Notes: generated from the letters alone by a model not told the origin. A stretch of DNA of 64,000 nucleotides from Synchiropus splendidus (GCF_027744825.2 NC_071334.1:58161437-58225436); one strand, 5' to 3'; shown: positions 13,279 through 27,400, numbered from the stretch's first letter. Made by a program: numbers and translations.

Positions 13279-13813
13279 CCAGCACAACATCAAATGTGAG
13301 CAGATGTCTGCATCTTAAATCAGATGTTAATTTAGTATGACGATGAAACCATATACTCAGTTCTTAATAATGAATCTGTCAACGTCACAAAATTGATTAT
13401 TTGTCACACACACACACGCACGTTTCTCTGTGATGTGGCCCCATCAAAAGGGCTCTCAGTGACAATCCACTCCCCTGAGGAAATTTGATCATACACACTC
13501 CATTTGCATGTGAAGATGTGTGTGCACGTGTGTGTATGCAGGTTAAAACCCCAATAAGTGTTCGGTCTGCATGCTGTTAACGCAGAGCTTTACTGTTGTC
13601 AAACACAATTACCAAGCGGCCAACAGTGGACCAATTATACAGGCATGTACTCACACTCTTGTGCGCAATCGGACGAACGCACACGAGCCAGAGAAAGAAC
13701 CTGCAACTCACAATAGCAAAGTAAATTAGTCTGCAAGAGGTGAGACGGTGCCAGAACCAAAACATGAAACACCACTTGTCATTAATTCATTTATACACTG
13801 TAATTATATTACA

Positions 13814-13818
<5 letters not shown>

Positions 13819-13855
<37 letters not shown>
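13819..13855. repeat. (TA)n microsatellite
   Basis: A TA dinucleotide run of about 37 bp immediately left of the minisatellite at 13900. Confidence 0.95.
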
Positions 13856-13859
<4 letters not shown>

Positions 13860-13899
13860 CATTTTTGAATTGCTATGTTGAGCTTAAGTGTCTATTTGA

Positions 13900-14358
13900 G
13901 ACAGCCTTATTTTATTTCAGAATTTTATTTATTTAACTGAAACGTTGTATTTGTATTACATTTTTCAAGACAGCCTTATTTTATCTATTTAACTGTCTTG
14001 CTGTATTTGTTTCACATTTTTGAAGACAGCTTTATTTTATTAACATAACTGTATTGCTGTATTTGTTTTACATTTTTGAAGACTGCTTTATTTTATTTAT
14101 TTAAGTGTATTGCTTTATGTTTCACATTTTTGAATACAGCTTTATTTTATTCATTTAACTATATTGCTGTATTTGTTTTACATTTTTGAAGACAGCCTTA
14201 TTTTATTTATTTAACTGTATTGCTGTTTGTTTCACATTTTTTTAAGACAGCCTTATTTTATTTATTTAACTGTATTGTTGTATTTGTTTCAAATTTTATT
14301 AAGACAGCTTTATTTTATTTATTTAACTGTATTGTTGTATTTGTTTTACATTTTTGAA
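13900..14358. repeat. Minisatellite: eight units of about 57 bp
   Basis: Eight head-to-tail copies of an AT-rich unit. Each starts GACAGCCTTATTTTATTTAT or a close variant, continues with TTAACTGTATTGCTGTATTT, and ends CACATTTTTGAA. Units vary from about 54 to 58 bp, with point changes (GACAGC/GACTGC/TACAGC) and small indels such as ACATAAC or TTTAAG. The first unit is the most divergent and a still weaker piece may precede it from 13861. All copies have the same orientation. Confidence 0.95.
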
Positions 14359-17300
14359 TAATGCACCTGGCCTAACTGGTTTGCGGATGTGCTTGACCTT
14401 TACTTTTGGATTTCATTTATGAAGCACAGTTCACCAATAACAAATTGGATTTCAACTCTTCTCTTCTTACTGTATTCAATTGATTAGTCATGCACTACAC
14501 TTTTTTAAAAATAATGCTGATTAAAAAGACAAAGCAAACCTGTTGTAGATCCTGCAATAGAAGTAATATTCTGAAGATGTGAAAAGCCACATACAAAAAA
14601 CACAAGCTCTTTTCGAGTAGAGGCAAAAAAGAGACAAATTCACTTCACAAATAGACTAAACTCAAAGTGCAAGCTCTCTATTGAGATGTTCACCATGTCT
14701 ATTTTCTTGTCACAGTGACAACTTGTGGCTCCTACCCAGTATTGAGATGTGTCACCCAATCAACAAAGGGCGGACTTGTCAAACACACACGACACACATC
14801 CTATGGCCCCTCTGAGAACCTATTGGGGGCTTAGACCTTGTCCACTTTTTCAGGGCCAGGACATTCTCACTGTACATTGCATTAAATGAGGTTATTCGGA
14901 ATAAAAGTAGGTTAGTGAGTCAAATAGATAAGATTTCTTGACTGATGTATGCTCATGCTATAAATAGTTTATGCACAGATTTCTTCTTGATGTACATACA
15001 CATGCCACGAGGAATGTTTGCAGCATAGTTTGAGATTACCAATAAACTCTGTTAATTGTGTGGAGGTTTTTCCATTCAACTTTTCATTGCAAAAAAAAAG
15101 AAATGCAATTAGAAACGAATGAGTCCCAAATAATCTCCAGGAAATCACTTCCAGTCTCTGATAACTTGAATTAATGCATTTCAAATGAGCTGGGTCCATT
15201 CTGTCAGTCGCAATTTTTTTTGGAATATGAAATGACAGAACAAGAAAGGTCGTATTTGGAAAGTAAAAAAGAGGTCACACACATCCAAAATATCTCCTTT
15301 TGGATGGGTGATTTGTTGTATGAAGTTCGGTCCTAATGTCCTGTACACTGGGTACTTTGTTCTAGAGCATACAGTACAATGTAGGTAGATGCAGCTAAAT
15401 TGACTTAGTAGCATATATCAAGGAAAGTCCTTCACTCCTTAAGAGGCAATCGCAGCGATCCAAACATTCCCATCCATTAGCAAGTTTTCAGTGGGATCAC
15501 AGAGATTCTGTAGTTAGAAGAGATTTGTTGAGCTCACAGCAGGATAATATCGAAGATGAGATCTGCAGTGTGAAGTGCAAACGGCACCAGAGTGATTCTG
15601 CTGGTCTTTGATCAGTGATTCATTTCCTGAACACCCTGAGAGTGAGAAACGTATTCACAGGAGCTAAAAGCTACGGGATGAAAGGAAGCTTTGGGATAAA
15701 AAGAAATATTGTCCAGGCGGAAGTAGGAGGGATGATCGTCTGAGTTTTTGGTTGCAAGGACACTAAAGATGCTCATTTGGGCTGTTGTTGTCAATATTCC
15801 TTTAACCTACTCTCATGGTACTGTGGCTCTATTATCTCCAGATAACTATGGATTCAAATCCATGCTTGCAATTGCTTGTTTGTTTTTTTAAAGTGTAATC
15901 ATTACATTATCGTTTGAGTCATTAATATCTCTGATGCATAGAGGTATGGTCCTGCAAATGTGCTGTCTACTTCCAAATTCACTTGCTTTTATTATTTAAG
16001 TAAGAGTCTGGCTGCATGCTTGATATGACCAGGTTCCTCCAGATGAAGAGGTCCAATACTTGGAGGTAGTGGTCTTTCCCAAAGAAAACCCCTCGCCATT
16101 CTGTACTCCCTGACAATATGAGCAACCAGATACCAGGATGTCCTCCTCGACTCCTCACAGAGAGGCACTTCGACCAAAAGACTCTGTAGTTCTGACACCC
16201 CTCTGTTAAAAGAATCATATCAAACAGAAAACCCCCAGCTCTTAAAAGCTGTTTCTCCTTGCCAGAGTCAAGAAAAAAAAGCCTCTTTTCAGATTTTCCG
16301 AAACATCAGGTAACACGGGCACTTCGCTGTGCTGCTCTCCTGCCTGTTTAGAATCGATTTTAAGATGTTATTTATAACTCTTAAAGCTTGCCTTGGGATG
16401 GCTCCCAGCTATATCATCGACATGTAAGCACCTATGATCCAGCCAGGACCCTCAGATTCCTGCTTTCTGTTCCAATGTTGAGGCTGAGGGAGCTTCTGCA
16501 ATCAAGGCGTTGCGACTTAGTGAGATCCTGCCTGAGGACATCAGGCGAACAAAGTGCATTTGACTTTCAAATAATCTTTTCAAACACATTTGTATAGTTT
16601 TGCTTTAATAACTGTCGACTAATGGAGTGCTGTACATAGTCAATATATTAAATAGCTCTGAAAGTTGTAAAATTTCACTCAAAGGTTGAGTGAGGTTCCT
16701 CACCAAACCTTTTTTGATTTCCCTTTTTGATTTGTGTGGTGTGAGTATTTGACTCAAGCAAGCTGAGCAGGAAAAAACATAAATTGGTTCCATGTTGCTG
16801 AGAAAATGCCTTTCAGCTGGAAACCATTTCCAGGGGTGGAAGGTCATCGGTGTGCAGCTCAGTCTTGAGGTCTACCAATCCGCCTCCAGCTGAACACCGC
16901 TACAAACCTCCAGTGTCTGGTGAAAAGGTCAGCAAAGCCTATCTACCGGGCCCAGATCTGGAAAGACGGAAGAGAAGGCTGAGAGCTATAACAAGGCCAC
17001 ACCGACAGGGCGGACGGCTGCAACAATAAAAGGCCTTGATCTAACCACTACAGCACCCACAGCTAAACCCACCAGAGGAAGCGAAGCCAGTGAGTAAACC
17101 ACAAGGTCAGGAGCACATTTGGAAATAAGCACCGACCTTAAGGATCAACGGGAGCTCACAAGAGACCCACCGAAACAGCGGATGGCAATTCAGGAGAGAA
17201 AAGTTAATTGTTACACGCTTCATCATTTTACAACTTGTAACATAAACACACTCATGTCTTCAGCAAGACTCCACGAACCTCAGACATGTTGGGTAAAATC

Positions 17301-18570
17301 AATATCTCACCATTCTATCATGACTGAGACGTTAAGTGTCACGACTCAGGTTCAAAATTGAAAAAAAAGACAATAAAAACATCACCATTCCAATAATGAA
17401 AAATGAGTCACATTCAAATCAAACCACAACAATGGCTCCCTGAATCCAGGGCCACCTAAATCATCTCACTCTTCCACATGCATCAATACATTAATCCTTT
17501 AAATCCCCTCTATTACGAAAAAACACACATATGCAATGGATCTACAGGAAACCTTTCTCCCCATCCTTCCAGTGTCTGTCTACAGTGGTTCATCATGACT
17601 CGCACTGATCCCCTCTTTGCTCTTTGCCCTTCTCTGCGATGATCTCCCTACTCCCACCGACCTCCCCCTTCCCCGCTCTCACCTCGATTACTTTGCAGCG
17701 TCTTCAGAATCACAGGGCCAAGCTGGTTCAATATTATTGATCAAGAGTCTTTGTATGAATGTATGCGAGTCCCATATGCTTCCAGAGGCCCTCTTCCTTT
17801 CTGGATGAACAGCATGACGCAAAATGTAAATAAGCTTTTTCAGGGTGAAAGATAGTAGATTTGTCCTGGTTGTGTTTATCCTTTAATTTCCAGAGTCTTG
17901 TCTGTGGGCGTGAGTAGGTTAGGGGTTCTGTATTCGTGAGCATGTTTGTACGCATATTGATTTCATCTGATTCACAGCTTGCAAACATTGACCTGCGTGC
18001 ATTTAATGAGGATGAATGCAATAGCGTTCATATTTGACCCTGTTTATACACGCCAGCACACTCATTTACACGGGGAAATGTAAATGAGGACCTGCTGTCT
18101 GGCACTTCTGCATAAATCATTCATGCAAATTCGACACTCGGGCAACCCAAAACTACAGTTTTTATTTGTTTTCTTTGTTTATTGTTGAATAAAACGGTCA
18201 TATTTTGTGGACAGAGTTCGCCTTGTGGGAGTGGTGGCTCTTTTGGGGTCAAATGGAAAATAACCAGTCACCAGCAGTAATCCTCCAGTAACATAAGAAA
18301 AATGTTTTTTGAGAAATTGTGGTGAATTCCAAACACTGAAAAAAACTGTCTTTATGTGGTCATTATGATTTAATCACAATCTGCGGTTAAGGTCCTAATT
18401 ATAATTCTGCAGATTCGCACCATTAAATATCTTAATGTCTTTCTGTCGTGGTCAATGCCCTTTCTGCTTCCTTGCTATTTTTGCAGCACGTTGAGACGCC
18501 TTGTGTAAAAGAGAAATGGATGAATGCGGTACACAATGTGAAAATAAAATCTAATTATTGGGAAAAGCAT
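14359..18570 (-). other. dcc: dcc intron 1, segment without genes
   Basis: Ordinary intron sequence. The only element I recognise is the LINE remnant at 16335-16600. A pyrimidine-rich stretch lies at 17560-17700. The short ORFs have no recognisable similarity. Confidence 0.7.
16335..16600 (+). mobile_element. Degenerate LINE reverse-transcriptase C-terminal fragment
   Basis: On the + strand the frame through 16345-16425 reads RIDFKMLFITLKACLGMAP followed by SYIID and a stop. This fits the conserved RI-FK--L---KAL-GLAPSYL block downstream of the RT domain in fish L2/Rex-like LINEs. After a frameshift, DPARTLRF matches the following PxRxLRS motif. No intact ORF remains. The exact clade is uncertain. 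Confidence 0.55.
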
Positions 18571-18571
18571 T

Positions 18572-18690
18572 GGTTGCCATCATTCATTCATTCATCCCCC
18601 TTTCTGACATGGTCGCAGGGGCAGGCCTCCATCCCCAGCTAGTTGGGGTGATAGGCAATGATTACAGACAAGTGCTTTCACACACACGCG
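18572..18690 (-). mobile_element. Diverged SINE tail fragment (antisense)
   Basis: ATTCATTCATTCAT followed by GGTCGCAGGGGCAGGCCTCC and GTTGGGGTGATAGGCA looks like the reverse complement of the 3' tail of the common teleost SINE present at 44263-44495. Similarity is loose and no target duplication is evident. Confidence 0.4.
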
Positions 18691-21600
18691 CATCAATTTT
18701 TGTTTTCGGACTGTGCAAGAAGAAACCCACGGAAGAAAGGGAAGGACCTCCTTCTCTCTCTGAAGCTACGCTGGCGCTGAGCATCAATAAGTACACAGTT
18801 TATTAATGTATTCTTGGCACCTTCAAAATTCATGATCACTTGAATAATGTATCGCAGCTTATCTGTGTTAGAAAGGAATTCAAAGGTTTTCATTATTCTC
18901 TCAAAAACTAACTACTACAAAACTAGTTTGGTACATGCTCTATACATCTGGTTGTGTCTTTCAGGACTTACACAGATAAGCGGTCCTTGAATTTCTATCT
19001 TTTCTCTTGTCTTCACAGACAATATATTGATGTTTAATCTCATTTCACATTAACAGTATGGCTACTGTTTATGTATACTCTTACAGTCGGCAGGGAATTT
19101 ACATCAAAAAACATTTGAAAATTGATGAAAAATTTTCACCAGAGAAAAGACCTTCTAATGTTACACCTTACTGTTTTAAAGGATGTGGCCCATTGTTGGG
19201 GTGGACAAACATCCAAGCTGCAGTGAGGAAGTGTTAAATTGGCTCAGTGATGGTGGTATTGCTTTTTACTTAACAGTCAGCTTAGTTGGCATTTCAACAT
19301 CTAGCTCTCTGTAGAGCAGTTCCCAAGCTAGCTGGAGATCAGGTGGAGATATAAAGTGGGGATGGAGTGCTCAAAACTTCTATAAAGGCCTATCGTTGTG
19401 AATGTCCGCTCTACCTCTTGGCATTGTGCGGCAGAAATCGAAGTTGGGACACAAAATGTTTTTCTATTTTTGAATCTGATCCACATCAGGTGTATAACCT
19501 TGACTTCTGCGGCTTTCCTTATGAAATAATAAAGGATTCCATAAGGCCACAGGATGTACAGACTCATGGCCACATTGAGCTGTAAACCACAATAAATGTG
19601 ATAAAACCACATATAACTCAAGTATATTGGTCTTCAAAACAGAAGAAATTATAACAGAATCAAGAAGTGAAATGAGCATATCAAAAGTAAACATTTCTCA
19701 ACATTTAATTGGGGCACACTTCTGCATACATCTGTGAGAACTACAAAAGCTGTGACAGCAGTCATAAATATTCCATGGTGGCCATTGCTCAGCATCCAAC
19801 TCTTTACACGACATCAAGTCAGGTGAAAAATCTTCAAAGTAAATGACCCAACGCCTTTAAGTCTTCACATGAAGTTACTTCTCTCTTTGCTTGTCTTCAC
19901 TAAATCACATATTCTTCCCCCTTCCCTCAATTGTTCTCCCTCGGGAGTCACCTCCTGTCAGTCTCCTGATCTGTCAGAATAAACGCCAAGACCCCTGTGA
20001 TACTCCACGCACATTATGTGTGTGCACGTCTGACAAATGCAGGGGGTTGGTGTGTGATGGCTCTAGACAGATGAGGATTTCTATCGACCAACACCTTATC
20101 ACATCGCTGTCAAATTGTGACAAATACTGTCAGACAGTGTTCTGTGTGTGTGTGTGTGTCACACTTGAAAATGGTCTCAAATGACCCGCTCAGTGTCCAT
20201 CTGACACCCCAACGCTAAAGCCGCTCCTCAAGGTGCCTCGACACTTTCGGCCCCCAGTTCCCTCTATCCATCTATTGGTCAGGCTGTCCCTCCATCCTAT
20301 CTACCAAAGATCATCCTCAAAGAAAGCGAGCACCCAAATGTCCTAGTGGTACAACAGCAGATTCCAATTAACCAATCGCACCACACAAGAACACATCGCT
20401 GGATCACATGCATTTCAATATTTGACGGTAAGAGGACATTCACGGAAATTACGAGACATTGAGACACGAGACATCTGGAACATTCTGAGTCACCATTAGT
20501 GGGGAGTAAACCCTGAACAAAAACTGCACTGAGTCAGTGACCATCAGAACAGCTAGAAAATGATTTATCAGCGTTTTGGCATCAATATCCCAGTGAAGTG
20601 AGGGGTCAAGCAAGAGTTAGGGGATGGTACGAGCTAGAATTGGCTTGGAAATTGTTCAGTGATGACTGATGACTCATCAGTTCCAACTTTTGAATCACTT
20701 CACAACTGCAGTTTAGGATGACCTCTCTACGTCTGGTGATATCTGGCGACAGATCCGGTGATCTCTTTGATTTCCTGTTCTTTTCTGCCTGAGAGTTAGA
20801 CAGTCACTGTGCTGAAAGACAATTGATCCACCGAACAATTTGAGCATCACCAGTCAATCAAATGAAAACAAAACAAAGGCGTGCAATCATCTGTGTGTGC
20901 GCTTGCATGTATAGTTGTGTTTACAATTCTTCAGAACCCATCAGATTTTATACTGGGCTGTAAACGAGAGCTTTTGTTGTTTGTGACAGACGCCGAAGAA
21001 TCAACAACACTCAGACGCATCTGCTGCAGTGGGAACAACACAGTCGCCATGCACAGCACGTCAACGCCTCAATGTGCACGTTTATGTGTGTGCGCGAGTC
21101 TGAAAGGAGGAGAGTGTGCGCGCACGTCCATTCGTGCGTGTGTGCTTATGTGTGTGACATCCGTGACCAATCAAGACAGAAGCCACAGGCTTCCCAACTG
21201 CCGTCCCTTGAGACGCAGCGGTGGACGGCCAATATGTCACACACACACACACACACACACGCACCCACGCAGACTGCAGGCTTGACAGATTGGTGGTTTA
21301 TGGGTGTTAACAGACAGAGGGAACCTCTTTCTTCACCATCATCAGTCACTGCCTTCAGACCCTCCTCCTCCTCAAACACACAATAGTTGTGTGTGTGTGC
21401 ACGTGTGTGTACTTGCACAGTCGGTTGTTTATTAAAGCAGGGAACAAACAAAAATTAGACGGCTGCTACGTCTCAGCAACGCTGACAAAAAGCTCGTTCT
21501 AAAAAGGAAATTGGAGGGGTGCAAATCATGGTCAAAGGTCAACAGCACGTTGACCTAGGATGAAAAAGGAGGTCGCCGTCAACGGAAAAGACATAAAAGT

Positions 21601-24475
21601 GTTAATGAGAAAGCAGACACGAGGACAACGTTTAATCTCATCATGTACTAAAAATACCTCCTGTGAGGGCACAAGTTAGGTAAAATGTTGAGCTAGGTAT
21701 CAACTAATCTAGTTTGCAGGACTTTTCCTTGATGGCTTTTCCTGTTGTTTTTTTTTTTGTAAAAAAACAAGATATAAGATGCGTAAGATCTTTTTAAATC
21801 CAATAATAAGTATACAGTATAATGCATACATAAAAGTAGGGCAGAGTGATTTGGGCAAAATTTCATAAATGATATTCATGCTAGATATCTTTGATATCAG
21901 AAGGATACTATTTAGTCATATAACCACATAAAAACATCATACAACAGGATGTACAAAGTCGAATGTCTGCCGCTGACTGGCTCATGCTGTTGATCAAAGG
22001 CAAGCAGGAAATGATTGGTTGGTAGATCTAGCGGCACATTTAAAGGCACATTCCACTTCCATAGTTTTACTGAATGTGTAGTATGAGCAAGTGAAATTGA
22101 GATCGTTGATTTAGTGGTATTAACACCTTGAATGTTTATATCATAAAATAGACACAAAATGTATTTTGTTGATTTTGCGATGTCTTGATCACAGTACAGA
22201 TGCAATAACTATATATCTTTCAGCACTAATTTAACTTAAGGCCTCACCCCAAAATGGAATCATAATCATGTAGAGCAACTTATAACAAGGTTTATCATGT
22301 ATTATCAGGTGCAGAATTTGAAGTAATAGTGTTTTCTCATCTGATTTCTAATACATATTAAACTATGCATTTAGGTTGAGCGTTAGAGTTAGGTTTCGGG
22401 ACTCTTGAGTCATGTAACTGCTGTAGATTAAGTAAAATCCACAACTTATATTTTATAAACCTAGTGATAAATTACATGACATTACATTACCATACATGCT
22501 TATAAACAATCGTTACATCTTCTATACAGCCTTATGAATGCATTATGATATTATGAGTGTACTCAAAAGGCATTATAGATGAGACCCTTAAAAAAAGTGT
22601 CACCATCAACTCTTGTCATTTGGAACCGATCCTCAGCTCTAGGCACTGAGAGAATATGAAATGGGTACGTTTACCTGAAAGCCTGAACAGCGATAATCCA
22701 AGCTCCTCTAAAAACAAAACGTGGCCTGCAGCTCATCCCCTGAGTGTTCAAAAATTGATTTAGAGCAGGGGCTGTTACAATTTGTGAGTGTGACACTTCA
22801 GAGTCTCGCCTTTGGTTGTGCAACTTCTGCTCCTGAGTCTGGAAACAGACTTTTATCTCATTCCTATCTGAGCCACTGCTGTTGACACATGACATCAAAT
22901 CCATGACTGGTGCTTGTTTTTATTGAAATAAATGTGCTGGGAAGATTGTTTCTCCCAGGACAACACACACTGACACACACGCCTTGACGAACAAACACAC
23001 GGAGGGATGCCCACAAACAAACAACAAATACCCTGAGGCCGCGGTGGTGTATATTTAGTCTACATGTTAAGTCATCAGTTTGCGAGTCTCAGTGTGTGCG
23101 CATGAGTTGGGGGTGGTGGCTGTCAATCACAGTCACTGAAGCATTTACCGCGGAGGTGGGGATTTGCCATTGGGGACGATGGAGATTCCCCAGAACCTTT
23201 ATTTGATTGCTGTCCTCATTTTTATTCCCCTTTAGTTGTTGCTTACTCTTTAGCATCATTATTTTTATCTCCGCTTTCATGTATTTATTTATAAGTGTAA
23301 ATTGAATTAATGAAAGAGTGTTCATTTTTACATTAATTCTGGGGAAGGTTTAATTCATTTACCAATATCAAAGCATCCACAGCCTATATTATCAATCTAT
23401 ATTAACCTTGAAACTCACTGAACCACCATTACATGGTGTATACATGGTGATATTCTCCTTAACATCCGTGAGGATATTGCTATCACTTCTTCACATCATG
23501 CAATTTAGGACAAAAAACTTTTTCTCTTACTGATGAGCAAGATGTGTGAAAGTTGAATTGCTATCAGGGAGCGTATTTCAGCTATTGGACTGTTTGGAAG
23601 GCCCTTACTGTAACACATTTTCTGATGTTGGTATATGTTTTGAAATGATGTATCAACTTACCACTTTTATGCTGCACCCAAATCCAGTGAATGGCAAGAT
23701 ACAAGAACTTCACAAGGTTTCCATGCGATTGTAAGAATTTCCCACTTAAGAACTAACTGCCGTAAAAACTGCTGTGTTGGTGATTTGAGTCTTGTCACTC
23801 TTGTAAGTCTCTCTCACTGCAAAGATTACGTCTAGAAGGCTTCATGGAGTAGTACAGAAACAAGCTCCACAGAGCAGTAAATCCATAACACAAACAAAGA
23901 CACAACTGATTGTGGCAAACCTTTACTTTGAAACCCAAATCAAACAACAACTTCAGGCCATTTTACACCATTTACGCCACTCTCTGCTAGCTAATAAACA
24001 GTTGCTAGTATTAACCAAAACCTAGGTTCAAGATTCATGTAATAGTGATTTTCATTTTTGCCATAACTGTCAGCCCCCAGCTTCCCATGTGCCTCAGCTC
24101 AGTAATAGCCACGCCCACTCTGCTGTACTGCACAATGGAACTAGATTAGATTAGACTCAGCAGAATACAGACTTCGTTTAAGGACTGTAGTAAACTAATA
24201 GTGGACAGACTAGTTACAAGCCAAGTTCACAAGATCAAGAAGGAGAATCCCAAACTGAGGGAAATGGCACTTGTTCTGTTATTAATGTGTGACAGAGTGC
24301 GACTACAGTAATTATAAGAAGTTAACATCAACAATTCACTGGGATCCACTATCATTTTAAAAGTCCTACAATATGACAATGCTACAAAAGAAAAAGGGAA
24401 TTTTAGTCATCACGGGTTGGGTACATTTTCAGCCATCATGTAACTTGACAGCAAAAATAAACAAAGAAACAAGGT
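18691..24475 (-). other. dcc: dcc intron 1, segment without genes
   Basis: No exon, RNA gene or clear transposon recognised. It contains a GT run (about 20142-20158), a CA run (21238-21260), GT-rich DNA near 21390-21412 and a T12/A7 potential hairpin near 21748-21769. Confidence 0.65.
21238..21260. repeat. (CA)n microsatellite
   Basis: A perfect CA run of about 23 bp. All ORFs spanning it are artefacts of the repeat. Confidence 0.93.
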
Positions 24476-24493
24476 AAAAAAAAAAAAAAAAAA
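24476..24493. repeat. Poly(A) run of 18
   Basis: Eighteen consecutive A on the + strand. It could be the tail of an old retroposon, but no element body is recognisable to its left. Confidence 0.9.
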
Positions 24494-27400
24494 CACCACT
24501 GTGGTAAATAATCTTACTGAATAATACAAAAGAAAAATGATAGTAATACTATCGGACATCCTGCAAATAGATCAACCATGCATCTGTATGCTACTATATA
24601 TCGCCACAATTCAGAGAGGCAAACATATTATTAGCATATTTACACACGCATGGCCGCACATGCACACACAAAAACACACACCATCACCAGCCTACAGCAT
24701 AGGGCAGGCGGGTCAACACACCAAGTTCAGCCCCTTCTGTGCCGAGGGGAATTGTGGGAGAGCCTGAGCAGTAGCTGTCAGCAATGTGATGAACACACTA
24801 TCTAAAAATCTCACACACAAACCCACACTGTTGTTGAATGTTTCCTGGCTAGAATATGTTTTGGATCGCCCTTCAAGTTTATTCAGTCCCTCGAGTATCC
24901 ATGGTGGTATGTGTGTGTTTGAGAGCCTGCAGCATTAAGTGAGCACACACAGTCTCAGTTGCAATTCTGCCTTTTAATATTCTAATTTGCATTAGTTAAT
25001 AGACTCAGCAGCCGTTTCACATCGGTTTAATCTCACATCCGAGAGACTTTCACATAAATTGGCACCGCTGCACTTGTGAGTTACAGGGTATAGAAACTTT
25101 CAAAAATGATCTCCTTCCATTGATATGAAGAAACTGTTTCCCCCCAGAACCGATCAGATAAGACATTCAATTCCAAGTGTTGACTCATATTGAGGTCAAT
25201 GCCGTATTGAGAGAAATTTGAGGGCGCTGACATATTTTTATGATGAAAGCACAGACAAGAGAGTGATACTGCAGATAAATATCAAAATGGAAAATTGGAA
25301 GGAGTAATTTCCCTCTCACTGAGCTTCTGGAGCCAACTCCCTGATGGATTTATGCAATTGTCTTAGCTGTCAACTGCAAAGCAAAAAGCCTGTGATTGGT
25401 CTTCAGGGCTCTTGTTGGGCTTCAACTGTGGTAACTGCCTGTTTCTTACTTTTGCGCCGCGTAGTTGTGCTGAATGTATTCATGAATACCCCACAAGACC
25501 CCTGAAAACAGGTGGGCAACAGTTGTTGCCACCCAAAAGTGGGCCAGTGATAATTATTGGTCTAAATAATCTGGTCCTCAGAAGGCTTGACCAGACCACA
25601 GAACCAATTGTCCCAAAAAAACAAGATGTCAGCCATATGTTCACAGCATGTTCAATCAAACTGGATGCATCAGTTCCACATTTTCTCATCTTGTCAATGA
25701 GGTCATTTATCAGCCATCTATCTGTTGTCATGACATTTTGAAAATAATAATTCCACAGTCTAAAAAGCTTTTGATCAGCGCTGCTAGACAATTGAACAAT
25801 GATCTGTAATTCATTCATTGATCGAATTAATCTCTCATATAATCCCTCCAAAAATGTTTAAAAGAGGAGAGTTACAAAAGGAGAATGTCCAACTCAAATT
25901 TGTGTTAATGTTTAAACTTTCAAATTAATATATATTGACATATATTGCAACACAGTAAAAAGCATTACATTTCCACTTCAACACAAAAACAGTGCCTGGC
26001 ACGTAATTTCTACTGGGCCGATATATCAATAACATTATTTTTAAGCACATCCCCAGCCGAGCTCTGCAGACTGATTCACAGAGAATGCAGAAATGGGCGG
26101 GAACTGCGTGAACATCACTCCGATTTGTCGACCAGTCAAGAAACATTACCCGGAGTGGAAATCCTCACTAACGTAGAGGACCCTTTTGTGGGTGAGTATT
26201 CCAATGAGAGTGTGTGTGATGGATCATCTGAAGTGCAATGATTATTGAAAGCCAAAGTAGGTGTCATATTCGATTTGTTCGACGTGTCTCTGTGTCCTCA
26301 TAAAAGGGAGTGCAGTTGTCTGTGTGTGCCTCTATGTGTGTGCGCAGGTCCTTTATGTCATCGGAAGCAGCCAGGAAACCTGTGTTTCCTGTTCCCGCTA
26401 AGTGCAACTGTCTGCTTCCTGCTTGTTGAGGTTGCGCTTGGTGTCGGCCCACCAAGAGACGGGCTCATTAGGCTAATTAGGATGGTTAATACAGAGGTGA
26501 CCCGCACAGGTGAGAGCCCCAGGGCTGAACAGATGGAAGAGCAACACTGGCTACCTGTCACTGCTGCGCTCACAGTTATAAGTCATCAGTTCAGCACACA
26601 ATAAAACAAGGCTACAAGAGAACCTGGCACCGAAGATGTTCCTCTGAGTCACTTGGATTTAAATGAATAACCAAGCAAAATGGATAGGTGGAAGGACAAA
26701 TGGTGAAAAATGTATCACACTGCATAATTATTTATTAACTGGCATCCACTAAATAAGGATTTTTCTGACATAAAAAGTGCTCATTCACACTGAGTTCAAC
26801 ACAACCTGAATCCATTGATGCAATACACGTAACATATACATTCTGTTCTAAGCAACTAAAAATAGAAAAGATTAGTAATTGTTCAATGTTAACATCCAAT
26901 ATAAACATCCAATGATGTGCACACAGCAGTGGAAGATGTAGGAAGAACATGGCAGGAACACAGAGGCTACATGCAAAGACTTTGTTCGACTGATGCTGCA
27001 GTATATAGAATTGTGGGGAGTTACGATCTGCATGCCAAGTCATTTACCGCTTTCATTTTCCCTTGCTCTTTGCTGAGTACATAATTTTGTTCAAAGGCGG
27101 CTGGTTATTTATGCTATACGAAGGGGAACTTGGCAATCACTGCATGATGAATATACACAAGTCATATACTGTAGGTGGTTTTGGCTCCGCTGTAAAGCTG
27201 CTTCTGAGGAAACCAACAGCAAATATTCAGATCAGAATAAATGCTGTTGGAATGATGCATTTAGGTGTTTATAGCCAATCATGACAGCCCCTCAAGACAC
27301 AAACAAAAAAGACGGCACATGAACATTACGAAGACGCAGTGCTGCGCTGGAAGAGCACAACTGTGTGGCTCGTTGAAGTGGCCATAGACGTGTTTATCAT

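Larger units (their letters stand above)
7977..13818 (-). other. dcc: dcc intron 1, 3' part
   Basis: Intronic sequence up to the exon 2 acceptor. It holds CA/GT microsatellites (9164-9212, about 11494-11525, 13105-13128, 13258-13278), an ATTT run near 10397-10420 and a pyrimidine-rich stretch at 9720-10160. The long ORF across that stretch (9761-10231) reflects base composition only. I see no exon or RNA gene. Confidence 0.8.

Noticed and set aside
20881..21451. Several Cys/Val/His-rich ORFs of 100-134 codons
   Set aside because: They are driven by GT/CA repeats, with no homology.
25412..25851. Overlapping 109- and 123-codon ORFs on opposite strands
   Set aside because: No motif that I can place. 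A resemblance to LINE 3' regions (ARQLNNDL) was too weak to call.
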